From UBA3006 sp031401235 (GTDB lineage: Bacteria; Actinomycetota; Acidimicrobiia; Acidimicrobiales; Ilumatobacteraceae): a stretch of DNA of 64,000 bases. The position numbers and the translations under genes were made by a program. Below are positions 8,010 to 17,056 of this stretch, one piece after another. Location of the stretch: the NCBI GenBank assembly GCA_031401235.1, contig JANNRJ010000001.1:1-64000 (forward strand), read 5' to 3'. The notes beneath the pieces were generated by a model. That model saw only the letters and a list, made by a program, of their open reading frames with translations, did not search any database and had not been told where the DNA came from. The stretch's first letter is position 1. Each line of letters starts with the position of its first letter.

Positions 8010-9569
8010 ATGGGCCGCAAGATTCTGTTTATCACCACCGATCAACAGCGTTACGACGCACTTGGTTGCAACGGTGGAGCAATTGCTCGCACGCCGACGA
8101 TTGACGCATTGAGCGCCAGCGGTATCACCTATGACCGTGCGCATCCCCAAAATGTTGTCTGCATGCCTTCACGAAGCACGATGATCACTGGCCAACATGT
8201 GAGCACTCACGGAGTATGGATGAACGGAGTGCCGCTACCCGAAAACGCCCCCAGTATCGCCGCCGATTTGCGCAACGCCGGGTATCGCACTGCCCTGATT
8301 GGCAAAGCTCACTTTGAACCACTGTTAGATCCGTTTTTGCGTTTCACCGAAAATCGTTTGGGAACGCGCGGTTTGTTCACTGAATTGGACGAAACCACAC
8401 ATGACCCACATCGCGGTTTCGATCACATGGAACTCGCAACTCATGGCGCCGTAGGTCCACTGCACTATTCGCAATGGTTACGCAAGAATCACCCTGAGGC
8501 CGTTGGCGGGTTTTATCAGGTGCTAGATCGCGAGTTGCAAGTCAATGCTGCAGGCGGTGGCGACACCGGTGCGCCTCAGGTGCATTTCAATCCAATCAAT
8601 CGCGAGTGGTATCACACCGATTGGGTTGCCACTCAAACTATCCAGTGGCTTGACTCGCTACCTAACGATGTGGATTGGTTTTGTTGGATGAGTTTTCCCG
8701 ATCCGCATCACCCGTGGGATCCTCCCCAATCTGAACATCATCGCGTTCGTTGGCAAGATCTTGACCTACCCGAGGGTTACATCAGCGACGCAAAAGTTCG
8801 TGAAGCTGTGTTGGATGACAAACTTCGCCATTGGCGAAGCTGGTACGACGGAACATTTGTCTCCAATTACGAGGCGCCCGCGCACTGGGTACCGGCAACA
8901 CTGACGGCCAACCAAGTGCGGGAAGTAAATGCGCTAACTCACATTGAGAATGAACTTATTGATGAAGCCATCGCTCGAGTGCTAAGTGCAATCGATGATC
9001 ACGGTTGGGGCAGAGACGTCGATGTGCTGTACACCACGGATCACGGCGAGTTTCAAGGCGATTTCGGGTTGTTGTTCAAGGGTCCATACCACGTTGATTC
9101 ATTGATGCGTTTGCCACTTATCTGGCGTCCAGCTCCATCGGCCGGCGTTGCCCCAGCCCGCGTGATGGCCCCAGTTGGACTTGTTTCCCTAGCGGCAACT
9201 TTTGCTTATATCGCTGATATCTCACAACCTTCGTATGTTGAATCACCTCGGCTCCCGTTCGACAATGCAGACGCCGAAAAACTTGGCCACGAACGCGTGC
9301 TCACCGAATGGGACAGTGTGCTCTTCGGAAAGATCGTCCACCTACGAACTATTTGTCGCGACAACTGGGTATGCACCGCCGCCCTGCCGGGGACGATGAA
9401 CTCGATCGGTGAAGGCGAACTTTATGATCTCACTCATGATCCACTACAGCATGTAAACCGCTGGAACGACCCATCGGTTGGCACGCTGCGGGATGATTTG
9501 CTGGCAGACATGTGGGACCATCTGCCACAACAAGTACTGCCTCGACGCAGCATGGATGCTCCTGTCTAA
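8010..9569 (+). CDS. Sulfatase-like hydrolase (alkaline phosphatase superfamily)
   Basis: A 519-residue protein beginning 'ILFITTDQQRYDALG' (first metal-binding Asp11), with 'CMPSR' at Cys51. This is the C-x-P-S-R motif whose Cys is converted to formylglycine in type I sulfatases. Later 'YTTDHGEFQGDFGL' and 'FKGPYHVDSLMRLPLIWR' match the second metal site and the usual following segment. No signal peptide is visible, so a cytosolic enzyme is suggested. Substrate is unknown; related proteins include choline sulfatase and phosphonate monoester hydrolase. The gene starts directly after the SRPBCC stop codon. Confidence 0.85.
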   Translation: MGRKILFITTDQQRYDALGCNGGAIARTPTIDALSASGITYDRAHPQNVVCMPSRSTMITGQHVSTHGVWMNGVPLPENAPSIAADLRNAGYRTALIGKAHFEPLLDPFLRFTENRLGTRGLFTELDETTHDPHRGFDHMELATHGAVGPLHYSQWLRKNHPEAVGGFYQVLDRELQVNAAGGGDTGAPQVHFNPINREWYHTDWVATQTIQWLDSLPNDVDWFCWMSFPDPHHPWDPPQSEHHRVRWQDLDLPEGYISDAKVREAVLDDKLRHWRSWYDGTFVSNYEAPAHWVPATLTANQVREVNALTHIENELIDEAIARVLSAIDDHGWGRDVDVLYTTDHGEFQGDFGLLFKGPYHVDSLMRLPLIWRPAPSAGVAPARVMAPVGLVSLAATFAYIADISQPSYVESPRLPFDNADAEKLGHERVLTEWDSVLFGKIVHLRTICRDNWVCTAALPGTMNSIGEGELYDLTHDPLQHVNRWNDPSVGTLRDDLLADMWDHLPQQVLPRRSMDAPV

Positions 9570-9579
9570 ATTTATTTGA

Positions 9580-10548
9580 TCAAGCAGGAATTTGTTGAGT
9601 GATGCAGTGAATGCCGCCTCCGCCATAACCCAATACTCCACCGATATCTAACCCAATTATTTCAACATCACCGATGAATTCGCCAAGCAAGGCAAGCATG
9701 TCAGCGTCGGCTGAATGTCCGCAGGTCGGAACAATTACACCTCCATTGCAGAAATAGAAATTCAAGTAGGGAACTTGAATTCGTTTGCCACCAAATTCAA
9801 TCACCGGCAAGATCGGTATTTCACACACATCCAGATCAAATTGATCAACTACTTTGCGGTTCCGCGCCAAGCGAACATAATCCTCTTCACTTTCATCATC
9901 GCAACGTTGTAAGACGATGGTTCGTGGGCCGATAAACGCAGCCACATTGTCAACATGTCCGTCAGTGTCGCTATCCAGCGACAAACCGTGTGGCAGCCAG
10001 ATCACTTCCTTGACGCCAAACTCGGTGCACAGACGCTGTGTAATCTCTTCCTTCGTCAAGTGCGGGTTGCGATTCGGGTTTAATAGGCATTGCTCGGTGG
10101 TGACCAGAAAACCGGTGCCGTCCACATTGATTGAGCCGCCTTCCAACACCATGTCAATGTTGCGAATCGGATGTCCGACGTGCTTGGCCCAGGCAACGGC
10201 AATATTCACATCACAGTCGTATGGCGAGTACTTGTTACCCCAGCCGTTGAAGATCCAATTCCCGGCAACCCGCTTGCCCGAATCGTCCAATACATAGATG
10301 GGACCAGTATCTCTAAACCATGAGTCATCGATCGGCAATGAAATCACTTCAACTTTGTCTCCACACATCTGCTGTGCCCGTTCAACATGTTCGGAATTGG
10401 CAATCATCGTCACCGGTTCAAATGCGGAAATTGTGCAGGCAAGTGCAGCATGGGCACGCTCGGCTTCAGTCAGAAATTCGCCATAGAGGGAGCGCCGAGA
10501 CGGCCAGCAAATCACTGTTCGTTCGTGCCGAGCGAATTCCGGCAACAT
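9580..10548 (-). CDS. aguA: Agmatine deiminase
   Basis: A 322-residue guanidino-group-modifying enzyme of the Porphyromonas-type arginine deiminase fold. It contains 'DDSWFRDTGP', 'LEGGSI', 'HVDNVAAFIG' and the catalytic cysteine in 'GGGGIHCITQQ' at the C-terminus, the AguA ending. It turns agmatine into N-carbamoylputrescine. ATG 10548 is chosen: it lies 2 bp after the aguB stop and starts at 'MLPEFARHERT', the family N-terminus. aguB next door performs the following step, giving putrescine. Confidence 0.92.
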   Translation of the reverse strand: MLPEFARHERTVICWPSRRSLYGEFLTEAERAHAALACTISAFEPVTMIANSEHVERAQQMCGDKVEVISLPIDDSWFRDTGPIYVLDDSGKRVAGNWIFNGWGNKYSPYDCDVNIAVAWAKHVGHPIRNIDMVLEGGSINVDGTGFLVTTEQCLLNPNRNPHLTKEEITQRLCTEFGVKEVIWLPHGLSLDSDTDGHVDNVAAFIGPRTIVLQRCDDESEEDYVRLARNRKVVDQFDLDVCEIPILPVIEFGGKRIQVPYLNFYFCNGGVIVPTCGHSADADMLALLGEFIGDVEIIGLDIGGVLGYGGGGIHCITQQIPA

Positions 10549-10550
10549 TT

Positions 10551-11420
10551 TCACTGCGTGGAGCCATCCAAACTTGTGAGCGACCGATACAACTCTGGGC
10601 GACGATCGCGAAATAATCCCCATGAAGTTCGCATCAAGCGAAGTTCGTCGAGATCAAACGTTGCAACTAGGACAGTTTCGTCGGTCCGGTTTGCTTCGGC
10701 GATCTTGGCACCCGTGGCATCGGCAATAAACGAACTTCCGTAGAACGTAATGTTGTTGGCAATTCCAACTTCACGACCAGTACGGTTGGCGGCGATAACC
10801 GGCACGATATTGGCACCAGCCTGTCCTTGCATAACCAGTTGCCAATGGCCAGAAGAATCCCATGTCGGGTTTGGTGGTTCGCTTCCGATTGCGGTGGGAT
10901 AGAACAGAAGTTCAGCTCCTTGTAGGGCCATGCTCCGACTGGCTTCAGGAAACCATTGATCCCAACAAATCCCGACTCCGATAGTTGCATGCTTTGTTTG
11001 CCACACCCGAAAACCGGTGTCTCCAGGGCTGAAGTAAAACTTCTCGTTGTAGCCAGGACCATCAGGTATGTGACTCTTACGGTAAATACCGAGCATGGTC
11101 CCATCGGCATCTACGATCGCAACCGTATTGAAGAGTGAATTATTTGCCCGCTCGAACACGCTTATCGGCAGCACAACATTTAGTTCGACAGCTATTCGTT
11201 GAAAGTGCGCGATCGTCGGGTGACCAACTATCGGAATTGCTCGGGCGAGATCTTCGACCCGCTGGTCCTTACAGAAATAATGGCTCTCGAATAATTCCGG
11301 AATAAGCACGATTTGAGCGCCTTTGGACGCCGCGTCCCGTACAAGCCGTTCTGCGGTTGCCACATTTGTGGCAACATCTTGGGCCATCGACATCTGAACG
11401 GCGGCAACTGTGACCTTCAT
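10551..11420 (-). CDS. aguB: N-carbamoylputrescine amidase
   Basis: A 289-residue nitrilase-superfamily amidase with the Glu-Lys-Cys triad: Glu42 in 'IPELFE', Lys in 'YRKSHIPDGPGYNEKFYF', Cys in 'GICWDQWFPE'. The 'HIPDGPGYNEKFYF' block is characteristic of N-carbamoylputrescine amidase. It hydrolyses N-carbamoylputrescine to putrescine, CO2 and ammonia, completing the agmatine route that starts with aguA downstream. The length is normal for the family. The glutathione peroxidase gene lies 41 bp upstream on the same strand and may share the transcript. Confidence 0.93.
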   Translation of the reverse strand: MKVTVAAVQMSMAQDVATNVATAERLVRDAASKGAQIVLIPELFESHYFCKDQRVEDLARAIPIVGHPTIAHFQRIAVELNVVLPISVFERANNSLFNTVAIVDADGTMLGIYRKSHIPDGPGYNEKFYFSPGDTGFRVWQTKHATIGVGICWDQWFPEASRSMALQGAELLFYPTAIGSEPPNPTWDSSGHWQLVMQGQAGANIVPVIAANRTGREVGIANNITFYGSSFIADATGAKIAEANRTDETVLVATFDLDELRLMRTSWGLFRDRRPELYRSLTSLDGSTQ

Positions 11421-11461
11421 TTGTTCATCGGTTTCATTTGCATTCGATCGGATTGATACAA

Positions 11462-11947
11462 CTACGTAAGTGCTGACTCGATGATCGCCAGAATTTCTGG
11501 GGCATCCGGGGCCACTGTCGGGTTGAAACGAGCGACAACATTCCCATCACGACCAACCAAAAACTTCTCGAAATTCCACCGAATATCGCCAGAATGCCCC
11601 GACGAATCGGCAACCTTTGTTAACTCCGTGTACAAGGGGTGGCGATGATCGCCATTCACATCGATCTTTTCCGAAAGTGGAAATGTGACATTGTAGTTGA
11701 GCGAGCAAAATGACTGAATTTCCTCGGCAGCCCCCGGCTCTTGACCAGCAAATTGATTGCAAGGCACTCCCAGCACACTGAAACCGCGACTGGAGAGGTC
11801 GCTATGTAGTTTCTGCATTGCCTCATACTGCGGCGTGAGTCCACATTTTGAAGCCACGTTCACCACCAGTGTGACCTTCCCTGTTACTGCTTCGAGCACG
11901 TTTCCAGGACCTGATAAATACCCAATGTTGTTGTCATAAACCGACAT
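11462..11947 (-). CDS. Glutathione peroxidase-family thiol peroxidase (Cys type)
   Basis: A 161-residue GPx-fold protein with 'NVASKCGLT' (peroxidatic Cys35), 'GVPCNQFAGQEP' and 'WNFEKFLV', which supply the Cys/Gln/Trp active-site set. Bacterial members usually take electrons from thioredoxin to reduce peroxides. The start at 11947 has a good ribosome site (AAGGGAG, 8 nt upstream). The active-site residue is Cys, coded TGT/TGC, although this organism carries tRNA-Sec; Sec is common at this position in other GPx proteins. Confidence 0.92.
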   Translation of the reverse strand: MSVYDNNIGYLSGPGNVLEAVTGKVTLVVNVASKCGLTPQYEAMQKLHSDLSSRGFSVLGVPCNQFAGQEPGAAEEIQSFCSLNYNVTFPLSEKIDVNGDHRHPLYTELTKVADSSGHSGDIRWNFEKFLVGRDGNVVARFNPTVAPDAPEILAIIESALT

Positions 11948-12029
11948 AGTGTTCTCCCTTATTCGTCGACTAGGCAGTGCTACTGCTATTGATCGTAATG
12001 GTCGACAGTGCACCTGCTACACAACAGGT

Positions 12030-12620
12030 ATGCCTCGAGACACATTTGACGAGCTATTTTTCAAGCGGTTTTACGCCAGTAGGCCGGTACATAGTCGCCG
12101 AAAGATTGAAACTCTGGCCGCAGCCGTACACAACATGTGCGCTTGGTGGGATGTCAGTATTTCTACAGTTCTGGATGTTGGCGCTGGTCGTGGCTACTGG
12201 CGTGACTGGTACGCCTCGCATCATCGTCGGGTGAAGGTGCGCTCGATAGATGTGAGTGAGCACGCCTGCGCCAAATACCACCATGAGTTACGCGATATCA
12301 GTACCTGGAAGCCGAGCCGCAGATTTGATCTAGTGATCTGCCAGAGCGTTTTACAATATCTGCCAAATAAAAGCGCCGATGCTGCAATTCAACATCTGGC
12401 TTCTGCAACAAGGCAAGTCATGTATCTCGAAGTGCCGACATCATCCGACCTTAAATATGTCGTCGATCGACAATCCACTGATCTTGACATCTATTCACGA
12501 TCTGGTGATTGGTACCGCAATCGACTACTCAATTATTTTGTGCACGCCGGCGCGGGACTTTGGATTGCCAAAGCGAGTGGAATCGCTCTATACGAATTCG
12601 AACGTGGCGGCGAAAGATGA
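12030..12620 (+). CDS. Class I SAM-dependent methyltransferase
   Basis: A 196-residue protein with motif I 'VLDVGAGRGYWRDWY', an acidic post-I residue in 'VRSIDVSEHA' and motif IV 'FDLVICQSVLQYL'. This marks a Rossmann-fold methyltransferase; the substrate is unknown. ATG 12030 is preferred because an upstream in-frame ATG at 11949 would sit against the divergent peroxidase start and adds no conserved residues. Divergent from the peroxidase gene, convergent with the LytR_C gene. Confidence 0.72.
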   Translation: MPRDTFDELFFKRFYASRPVHSRRKIETLAAAVHNMCAWWDVSISTVLDVGAGRGYWRDWYASHHRRVKVRSIDVSEHACAKYHHELRDISTWKPSRRFDLVICQSVLQYLPNKSADAAIQHLASATRQVMYLEVPTSSDLKYVVDRQSTDLDIYSRSGDWYRNRLLNYFVHAGAGLWIAKASGIALYEFERGGER

Positions 12621-12640
12621 ATTCGTGTTGACGAACCGAA

Positions 12641-13237
12641 TTAGGCGACAGTTGTAGTAGTAACAGCCGCGGGCGGAGCCGAGGTTGGAACCGATGAGGA
12701 AAGTGGTATTCCGGCCACATCCGTGCCGAGCAGAATGAGCACGCTGGCTTCACCGAGTTGTCCTGTTTCAGTCGGAACTGGTGTAGGCATCGGCGCAGTG
12801 GCAACTCCACCAAGTTCATTAGCTACTGCCGCCGCGGCGGCTTCACTTCCGGGTAGAAAGTACACCACTGTCGTGGTTTGCTTCGGGGTGATATCACTTG
12901 CATTTAGTGCCGGTTGCACGATGTACCCGCGGCCCTGAAGTTCAACTGTCAACTGACCCGCACTACCAGCCACCTTTGAAGCGTTGGCCACCTGCACCTT
13001 GAATGCGGTGAGCAGAATCGTGGTGGTTGTGGTGACATCAGGAGGAAGAGTATCGCCAACAGTCGTTTCGGTTATCGCTGGGTCGCCACTAGACGAACCA
13101 CTATTGGATTGAATATCGCGCAATATAACGAATCCGAGAAGCAGAGCAACTGCGGCTATGACTATCGACATCGTCGAGTTGACGCTTGACGGAACCGATG
13201 GGGGCGTTCGACGAGGGCGCGGTTGGTCTTGACTCAT
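12641..13237 (-). CDS. LytR C-terminal domain membrane-anchored protein
   Basis: A 198-residue protein with a basic N-terminus, one transmembrane helix at about residues 22-42, a Ser/Thr-rich linker, and a LytR_C domain starting 'FKVQVANAS' with 'AGQLTVELQGRGYIVQPAL'. It ends in a Thr-rich tail. The domain faces outward and is found in envelope proteins of Gram-positive bacteria, often next to LCP enzymes, though none is here. ATG 13237 is chosen over one nine codons upstream because the family starts close to the basic stretch. Confidence 0.75.
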   Translation of the reverse strand: MSQDQPRPRRTPPSVPSSVNSTMSIVIAAVALLLGFVILRDIQSNSGSSSGDPAITETTVGDTLPPDVTTTTTILLTAFKVQVANASKVAGSAGQLTVELQGRGYIVQPALNASDITPKQTTTVVYFLPGSEAAAAAVANELGGVATAPMPTPVPTETGQLGEASVLILLGTDVAGIPLSSSVPTSAPPAAVTTTTVA

Positions 13238-13301
13238 AGGTTTACTGTACAGGGAATGGCCCACGCCGAAATGTCATCCCAAACGTAGATTGACGCGGAC
13301 A

Positions 13302-13376
13302 TGGAGCCGGGTCTCAGGATTGAACTGAGGACCTACGCATTACAAGTGCGTTGCTCTACCACTGAGCTAACCCGGC
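13302..13376 (-). tRNA. tRNA-Thr (anticodon TGT)
   Basis: On the minus strand the 7-bp acceptor GCCGGGT pairs with ACCCGGC. The D arm AGCTCAGTGGTAGAGCA is present, the anticodon stem is ACGCA/TGCGT with loop CTTGTAA, and the T arm contains TTCAATC. The anticodon TGT reads ACA and other ACN codons. The discriminator is T and the 3' CCA is encoded. Confidence 0.95.
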
Positions 13377-13422
13377 GTGCACCGCGAAGTGCGATTCATA
13401 TAGTAGGCCAAACACCAAGTAT

Positions 13423-14355
13423 TCACTCTGGAGTTACGCTGCTGCGCGCACGTACCACCTCATATGTCGCCAATGCTGCGGCCACCGACACATTGAGCGA
13501 CGACAAAGCACCGAGCATCGGAATGCGTATCAACATGTCACATCGTTCGCGCACAAGTCGAGACAAACCTGCCCCTTCTGCACCTAAAACTATGCACACG
13601 GATTCCTTGGCCAGCGATCCCATCTCAAACACACTGCGTTCAGCAGCATCGTGGAGACCAATCACCCAAACACCTGCGTCCTTCATTTGCTTTAACGCCG
13701 TTGGTAACCCACCAACTACGCACATCGGTACATGCTCGGCAGCACCCGCCGCAGCTTTAGCCGCTGTCGGTGTGATATGCACGGCACGATGTCGCGGCAA
13801 CACGACGCCCGTCACGCCCGCGCCATCACAACTACGCAAGATTGCGCCCAAATTGCCAGGATCAGTGACACCATCTACCGCGACAAAGAATTGTGGCTTT
13901 GGCGTATCACGAAGTAACAGCGCCAAATCAACATCTTCAATTGGTTCTGCTTTGGCCAATATTCCTTGCGGCGCTTCACTGCGAGCTTCGCGCTCAATTT
14001 CTTTACGTTTAACTCGACGCACCGGTACTCGTTGATCGGCGGCTAGATCGACGATGTCATCAATAACTGGATTATCTTCCAAATCGTCAGAGATCCAAAT
14101 TTCGATAATTCGACGCTTTCCAGCAATTAGTAGTTCGCGCACCGCTTGGCGACCTTCGACCTGAGCGCCACCAAGTCCGTGGTCATTTGTTTTAGCGGTA
14201 CGGGCCCGATCGACGCCACGGATGCCTTGCGGTGGGCGCGTTCCGGATCGGCCCCGCTCCGGACGACCCCGCTCGGGGCGACCACGCTCGGAACGATGAG
14301 CCGATGGTTTACGGCGACCTTGTGGCCCGCGATCGGCCGATGAATGTCGAGCCAC
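13423..14355 (-). CDS. rlmB: TrmH/SpoU-family rRNA 2'-O-methyltransferase (RlmB-like)
   Basis: A 310-residue SPOUT methyltransferase. A basic Arg/Gly-rich N-terminal tail of about 60 residues contains repeated 'RPERG' units. A substrate-binding domain then begins 'GRQAVRELL', and the SpoU catalytic part follows with 'DPGNLGAILRSCDGAGV' (motif 1), 'VLGAEGAGLS' (motif 2) and 'IPMLGALSSLNVSVAAA' (motif 3). It methylates a guanosine ribose of 23S rRNA. The GTG start at 14355 shares one base with the ispF stop (TAGTG). The ispD-ispF-rlmB order suggests one operon. Confidence 0.9.
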   Translation of the reverse strand: MARHSSADRGPQGRRKPSAHRSERGRPERGRPERGRSGTRPPQGIRGVDRARTAKTNDHGLGGAQVEGRQAVRELLIAGKRRIIEIWISDDLEDNPVIDDIVDLAADQRVPVRRVKRKEIEREARSEAPQGILAKAEPIEDVDLALLLRDTPKPQFFVAVDGVTDPGNLGAILRSCDGAGVTGVVLPRHRAVHITPTAAKAAAGAAEHVPMCVVGGLPTALKQMKDAGVWVIGLHDAAERSVFEMGSLAKESVCIVLGAEGAGLSRLVRERCDMLIRIPMLGALSSLNVSVAAALATYEVVRARSSVTPE

Positions 14356-14855
14356 TAGTTGCGACCGCCAGTGAGATGCACTACTGCCACCGCCCAACAG
14401 GCAATTCCTTCAGTTCGACCAAGTGCGCCAAGGCCTTCGGCACGTCGACCTTTGACCGTAACTGGCGCTCCAACAGCATCGCTTAGTCGATGTTGCATCG
14501 ACAACCGTTGCGGGGCAAGTTTTGGTTGTTCACATACGACACTGCAATCCACATTGCCAATTTCATAGCCAGCAGAATTCACCATTAGGGCAACTTGCTT
14601 CAGCAACTTCAACGAGTCAGCATTTTTCCACTTTGGGTCAGTGTCAGAAAAGTGCTCGCCAATGTCACCAAGTGCGGCAGCACCCAACAAAGCATCGGCC
14701 ACTGCATGGGCAACCACATCGGCGTCACTATGTCCAACTAGTCCACGTTCTCCCGGGAATTCGACTCCGCCGAGAATGAGTGGTCGCTCGGAATCCGCCG
14801 ATTCAGTAAACCGATGGATATCAAAACCGTGACCGACACGTATCGAACTAGTCAC
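14355..14855 (-). CDS. ispF: 2-C-methyl-D-erythritol 2,4-cyclodiphosphate synthase
   Basis: A 166-residue IspF of normal length. It contains 'RVGHGFDIHRF' (zinc ligands Asp and His), 'GHSDADVVAHAVADALLGA', 'GDIGEHFSDTD' and the C-terminal 'GLGALGRTEGIACWAV'. It makes MEcPP in the non-mevalonate isoprenoid pathway. The start is GTG 14855 with an AAGGA ribosome site 8 nt upstream; an earlier in-frame ATG lies inside ispD. ispD is 10 bp upstream. Confidence 0.95.
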   Translation of the reverse strand: MTSSIRVGHGFDIHRFTESADSERPLILGGVEFPGERGLVGHSDADVVAHAVADALLGAAALGDIGEHFSDTDPKWKNADSLKLLKQVALMVNSAGYEIGNVDCSVVCEQPKLAPQRLSMQHRLSDAVGAPVTVKGRRAEGLGALGRTEGIACWAVAVVHLTGGRN

Positions 14856-14865
14856 GGATGAATCC

Positions 14866-15516
14866 TTACACTTCGCCACGGGCTGCAGCGCGAGCCCATA
14901 CAAGATCATCCGTTGTAGTTAACTTGCGGTTCAAAGACTCACCAGGTATCACCACGACACGTTTGCCCAATGCTTCGACCAAGGTCGCATCGTCTGTTCC
15001 CTCAGGATTTGTCGCGTGCGCTTCGCGCAACACCGATGCCCTGAATGCTTGCGGCGTTTGCACTGCCACCAAACTTGCCCGATTAGGAGTGGCAACCACG
15101 ACGTTGTGTGCATCTATTTGTTTGATCGTGTCGAAGACTGCCACCGCTGGAACCGCGCCGTCGGCACCGTTGCGCACGGCCGCAACTACCTCTCTAAACA
15201 AATGCTCACTAGCAAATGGACGGGCGGCATCGTGAATACAAATTATGGTCGCCTCTGCGGGAACTGCGGCTAGACCACACCGCACCGAAGAACTTCGCGT
15301 GGGCCCGCCGACAACTCCGCCTTCACCTGCAGCATTTGCTTCGGGTACTACCACAACTACTCCATTGCTCACCGTATGCGCCGCCGCAGTCGACCAATCG
15401 ATTACTCGACGATCTCCTACCAGTTCAAACTGCTTTGCGCCGCCAAACCGTGTGCCCGACCCTGCCGCCACTACTACCGTCCAAATATTTTCAGTGGCGG
15501 TGGTTGTCATATTCAT
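14866..15516 (-). CDS. ispD: 2-C-methyl-D-erythritol 4-phosphate cytidylyltransferase
   Basis: A 216-residue IspD. The CTP-binding 'VVVAAGSGTRFGGAKQF', 'IHDAARPF' and 'PNRASLVAVQTPQAFRASVL' are present with the typical 'TDDA' following. It couples MEP with CTP in isoprenoid synthesis. The first ATG gives a short N-terminal extension; an internal ATG at residue 3 is equally possible. The gene is divergent from the Crp/Fnr regulator, with only about 25 bp between the starts. Confidence 0.94.
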   Translation of the reverse strand: MNMTTTATENIWTVVVAAGSGTRFGGAKQFELVGDRRVIDWSTAAAHTVSNGVVVVVPEANAAGEGGVVGGPTRSSSVRCGLAAVPAEATIICIHDAARPFASEHLFREVVAAVRNGADGAVPAVAVFDTIKQIDAHNVVVATPNRASLVAVQTPQAFRASVLREAHATNPEGTDDATLVEALGKRVVVIPGESLNRKLTTTDDLVWARAAARGEV

Positions 15517-15541
15517 TTAGGGTAGTACCGTCATTATCTGC

Positions 15542-16207
15542 ATGACACATGAGGCTCTTCTCTCAAGAACTGCGTTCTTTGCCGACACCCCAACAGGGGT
15601 GTTGAGCACAATCACTGCACAAGCACAGATTCACAACCTTCAGCGCGGAGACGTCCTCTTCAATGAAGGTGATGTTCCAGACGCTCTTTTTGTCGTGCTC
15701 AGTGGTCGAATTGCCATTGCAATTGGAAACAAACCACTCGATAGTCGCGAAAGCATGCTTGCCCTGATGGAAACCGGTGATTTGTTTGGTGAACTTGGGA
15801 TGCTCGACAACGGTCCGCGCAGTGCAATGGCGCGAGCAATCGAACCGTCTTCAGTTCTGTTTATTCCATACGGGCCGGTACTTGAGCAAATTCAATCAAC
15901 ACCGAGCATGCTCTGGGGCGTCACTAAATTGCTTGCTACTCGACTCCGCGTCATGGACGAAGTTCTTGCCGACAGCGTTTTTCTTGACGTCACCGGTCGT
16001 ACCGCCAAGCGTCTTTTGGAACTTTCCAATGGGCAGGATGAATTCGTGTTGCCGGTTACGCAGGAAGAACTTGCTGGAATGGTTGGCGCGTCACGAGAAC
16101 GAGTGAACAAAGCGATTGCCAGTTTCATTCGCCTCGGTTGGCTCGAACAACGCGATCGTCAGTACAAAATTCTCATGCGCCAACGACTTTCCGTTCGCTC
16201 CAGCTGA
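15542..16207 (+). CDS. Crp/Fnr-family transcriptional regulator
   Basis: A 221-residue regulator with an N-terminal cyclic-nucleotide-binding domain and a C-terminal winged helix. The phosphate-binding cassette reads 'GELGMLDNGPRSAMARA', close to the cAMP pattern GE(L)S..PR(S/T)A, though the Ser is Gly. The HTH is 'TQEELAGMVGASRERVNKAI', about residues 172-191. No Cys cluster for an Fe-S centre is seen, so a Crp/GlxR-like effector is more likely than Fnr. It is divergent from ispD-ispF-rlmB and could act on the very short shared promoter region. Confidence 0.87.
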   Translation: MTHEALLSRTAFFADTPTGVLSTITAQAQIHNLQRGDVLFNEGDVPDALFVVLSGRIAIAIGNKPLDSRESMLALMETGDLFGELGMLDNGPRSAMARAIEPSSVLFIPYGPVLEQIQSTPSMLWGVTKLLATRLRVMDEVLADSVFLDVTGRTAKRLLELSNGQDEFVLPVTQEELAGMVGASRERVNKAIASFIRLGWLEQRDRQYKILMRQRLSVRSS

Positions 16208-16870
16208 CTAAATTTCTCCTAATAGCCAATTTTTTGCTTTAGTAAAGGCGTCTGCGGAATCGTCAGGTCGGTGCGACGGTCGCGATGGATCGTGAGCAAA
16301 CCCATGCTCTGCCTCTGGGTATTCGTATACCGTTACCCCAGTAGTGCGCAATTCTGCGACGTCGGCTTCGGGTGTATAGGGATCACGATTGCCGATTACC
16401 GCCATCACACGATCAGCGTGACCGGCGCGCAAGATTGTCAACGGCTCGCCGTGTGTCGAGCTGCGCCAACCCTCCGGAATCCGGATCATCCCGTAAAAAC
16501 TTGAAATCCGCGCGAAGCGATCACTCCGCGCCGACTTGAAGCAGTACATGCCACCCATACAAAATCCAATCAGACCAACTCTTGCAGTCCCCAGTGCATC
16601 TGCCGCCTGATGCAGATCTCCCAAGTGCGCATCGTCGTCGATACCGGCAACTACGGCAAAGCGCTCCTGAATATCATCCGATAACTCCCGTCCAGGAAAT
16701 GGGTCCACCGCAGCCACGACCATGTTCCACTCTCGAGCCAATCGAACGACTAAATCATCGAAAACTGGTCGCAATCCAAAAATGTCGGGGGCAATCACCA
16801 ACCCCATCGTCGGCGACGAGCTTGACCGATCGATTTCTGCGGTCGTACCAGAAGCAAGCGTGATTCGCAT
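16208..16870 (-). CDS. Dienelactone hydrolase family protein
   Basis: A 220-residue alpha/beta hydrolase. The nucleophile elbow 'GFCMGG' (Cys as nucleophile), the Asp in 'GNRDPYTP' and the His in 'EHGFAHD' form the Cys-Asp-His triad of dienelactone hydrolases. The family opens cyclic esters in aromatic degradation, but many members act on other substrates, so no pathway is claimed. The stop abuts the stop of the convergent Crp/Fnr gene with no spare bases. Confidence 0.85.
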   Translation of the reverse strand: MRITLASGTTAEIDRSSSSPTMGLVIAPDIFGLRPVFDDLVVRLAREWNMVVAAVDPFPGRELSDDIQERFAVVAGIDDDAHLGDLHQAADALGTARVGLIGFCMGGMYCFKSARSDRFARISSFYGMIRIPEGWRSSTHGEPLTILRAGHADRVMAVIGNRDPYTPEADVAELRTTGVTVYEYPEAEHGFAHDPSRPSHRPDDSADAFTKAKNWLLGEI

Positions 16871-17056
16871 ATGTTGCCGAGTGTAGACGACATTTTTTCA
16901 CGAGTGAGAGTAGCGGTGAGTCCTGGGGTCGGCCGTGCAGTGAGCCGGATGCGGATGCTTTTAGCTATGACCAACATCAACTCACAGCATCAATGCAGAA
17001 TTCATCACCCAAGTGCCCATCTGCCAGTTATTCGACATCTCGTTGAGGAATGGTCA

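Noticed and set aside
9715..10743. Plus-strand ORFs opposite aguA/aguB
   Set aside because: They have no family features and lie on the strand opposite two clear enzymes.
11945..12030. Methyltransferase start at ATG 11949
   Set aside because: It would abut the divergent peroxidase start codon and adds residues without conserved pattern; ATG 12030 is more likely.
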